A stretch of 14,248 nucleotides of DNA from UBA9653 sp014859835 (GTDB taxonomy: Archaea > Thermoplasmatota > Thermoplasmata > UBA10834). Positions within the stretch are counted from its first letter, which is position 1, and each line of letters opens with the position of its first letter. The notes under the pieces are model-generated. The model was not told the DNA's origin, searched no databases, and worked only from the letters and a program-made list of their open reading frames with translations. Shown here piece by piece: positions 13,673 through 14,248 of this stretch. Both the position numbers and the translations under genes were made by a program. The stretch spans positions 1-14,248 of the forward strand of contig JACZKW010000034.1 in assembly GCA_014859835.1 (NCBI GenBank), read 5' to 3'.

Positions 13673-14248
13673 TCACAAGAGTTTCGTTATTTCCTCTGAG
13701 ATCTGCTCGATGGTGATGATCCTCTGGTCGCCGCTCAGCATATCCCTGAGAGTCACAGACTGCTCGGCCATCTCCTTGCTGCCGACGATTATCGCATACC
13801 TCGCCCCGATGGCAGATGCGTACTTCAGGTTCTTGCTCATCGACCTTCTCATGAGGTCGCCATCTGCACGTATGCCGGCCGATCTGAGCCCGGCGACCAT
13901 GGATATGGCATGCTCCCTCATGTCGTCCTTCGCCGGGATAACATAAGCATCGACCTGGGAGTACTCATCCTCAGGCTGCTCCTTGACCAGTGCGAGCATG
14001 ACCCTGTCGATGCCTATCGCGAATCCTGTGCTGAACACCGGCTCCCCGCCGAACAGTTCGGACAGCGTGTAAGACCCGCCGCCCATGATCTGCTTCTCTG
14101 CACCTAAACATGGCGCGTCGATCTCGAAGACCATGCCCGTATAATAGTCGAGGCCACGGACTATGCCCAGGTCCACCTGGCAGTCATCTATACCATGGAG
14201 CTTGAGGTTGACGAAAATCTCCCTCAGGTAGTCGGATGCCTCGGACTT
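13673..14248 (-). CDS. hisS: Histidyl-tRNA synthetase, C-terminal part
   Basis: The frame is open to the window edge: 191 residues of a class II synthetase usually of about 410-430, the N-terminal half lying outside. The enzyme charges tRNA-His with histidine in the cytoplasm. Visible are the histidine-binding 'VRGLDYYTG' (window residues 30-38), 'GGGSY' (56-60, a variant of the usual GGGRY that I recall from archaeal enzymes), motif 3 as 'GFAIGIDRVMLAL' (75-87, Arg82), and the C-terminal anticodon-binding domain (about 95-191, 'VDAYVIPAKDD' onward). A GTG at 14176 is internal, not a start, as conserved sequence continues through it. The GNAT-YoaP gene follows. Confidence 0.95.
   Translation of the reverse strand, partial: KSEASDYLREIFVNLKLHGIDDCQVDLGIVRGLDYYTGMVFEIDAPCLGAEKQIMGGGSYTLSELFGGEPVFSTGFAIGIDRVMLALVKEQPEDEYSQVDAYVIPAKDDMREHAISMVAGLRSAGIRADGDLMRRSMSKNLKYASAIGARYAIIVGSKEMAEQSVTLRDMLSGDQRIITIEQISEEITKLL

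Noticed and set aside
1..14248. CRISPR array, insertion sequence, integrase or attachment site
   Set aside because: There are no regularly spaced repeats, transposase-like frames or terminal inverted repeats; the genes read as ordinary chromosome.

Overview
This looks like archaeal chromosome, most plausibly from a member of the Thermoplasmatota (an inference; no rRNA marker is present). The supporting signs are TATA-box promoters about 25-30 bases before expected transcript starts, GGTG/GAGG ribosome sites, GTG and TTG starts, a two-domain archaeal protein disulfide oxidoreductase, an archaeal-style GGGSY histidyl-tRNA synthetase, a DUF5788-like protein and a NosD-like surface beta-helix protein. 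Of the 15 genes, 13 are complete; the first and last run off the ends. Of the 15 visible stops, 10 are TGA, 3 TAG and 2 TAA, so amber is used as an ordinary stop, which fits the MttB-family gene lacking an in-frame amber codon.

Layout. 1-669 (+) is the 3' end of a trimethylamine-methyltransferase-family gene (non-pyrrolysine type). It converges with 675-2173 (-), a Fic-domain protein with a probable C-terminal DNA-binding domain followed by a small DUF5788-like protein; an AT-rich region with repeats lies before fic. 2402-7986 (-) is a metabolic cluster read in the order aspartase, LsrF-like class I aldolase/thiolase, zinc alcohol dehydrogenase, then after a 201-base gap a glutamate-1-semialdehyde-aminomutase-like PLP enzyme and a small iron-sulfur protein. 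8144-9849 (+) is a tightly spaced thiol/redox group: OsmC-like protein, protein disulfide oxidoreductase and an unknown protein. 10134-11387 (+) is glutamate dehydrogenase with its own TATA box and a strong hairpin/T-run terminator. 11463-14248 (-) holds a secreted beta-helix protein, a GNAT acetyltransferase with a YoaP-like thioredoxin-fold tail, and the 3' end of hisS.

How they may work together. Aspartase (aspartate to fumarate plus ammonia) and glutamate dehydrogenase (glutamate to 2-oxoglutarate plus ammonia) suggest amino-acid catabolism or nitrogen interconversion. The aldolase, dehydrogenase and aminotransferase could form a route for a small phosphorylated or amino carbonyl compound, but the substrates cannot be read from sequence. 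The aspartase and aldolase genes share nearly the same promoter core, which supports co-regulation. No tRNA, rRNA, CRISPR array or insertion sequence was seen, and no gene-free stretch reaches 300 bases.
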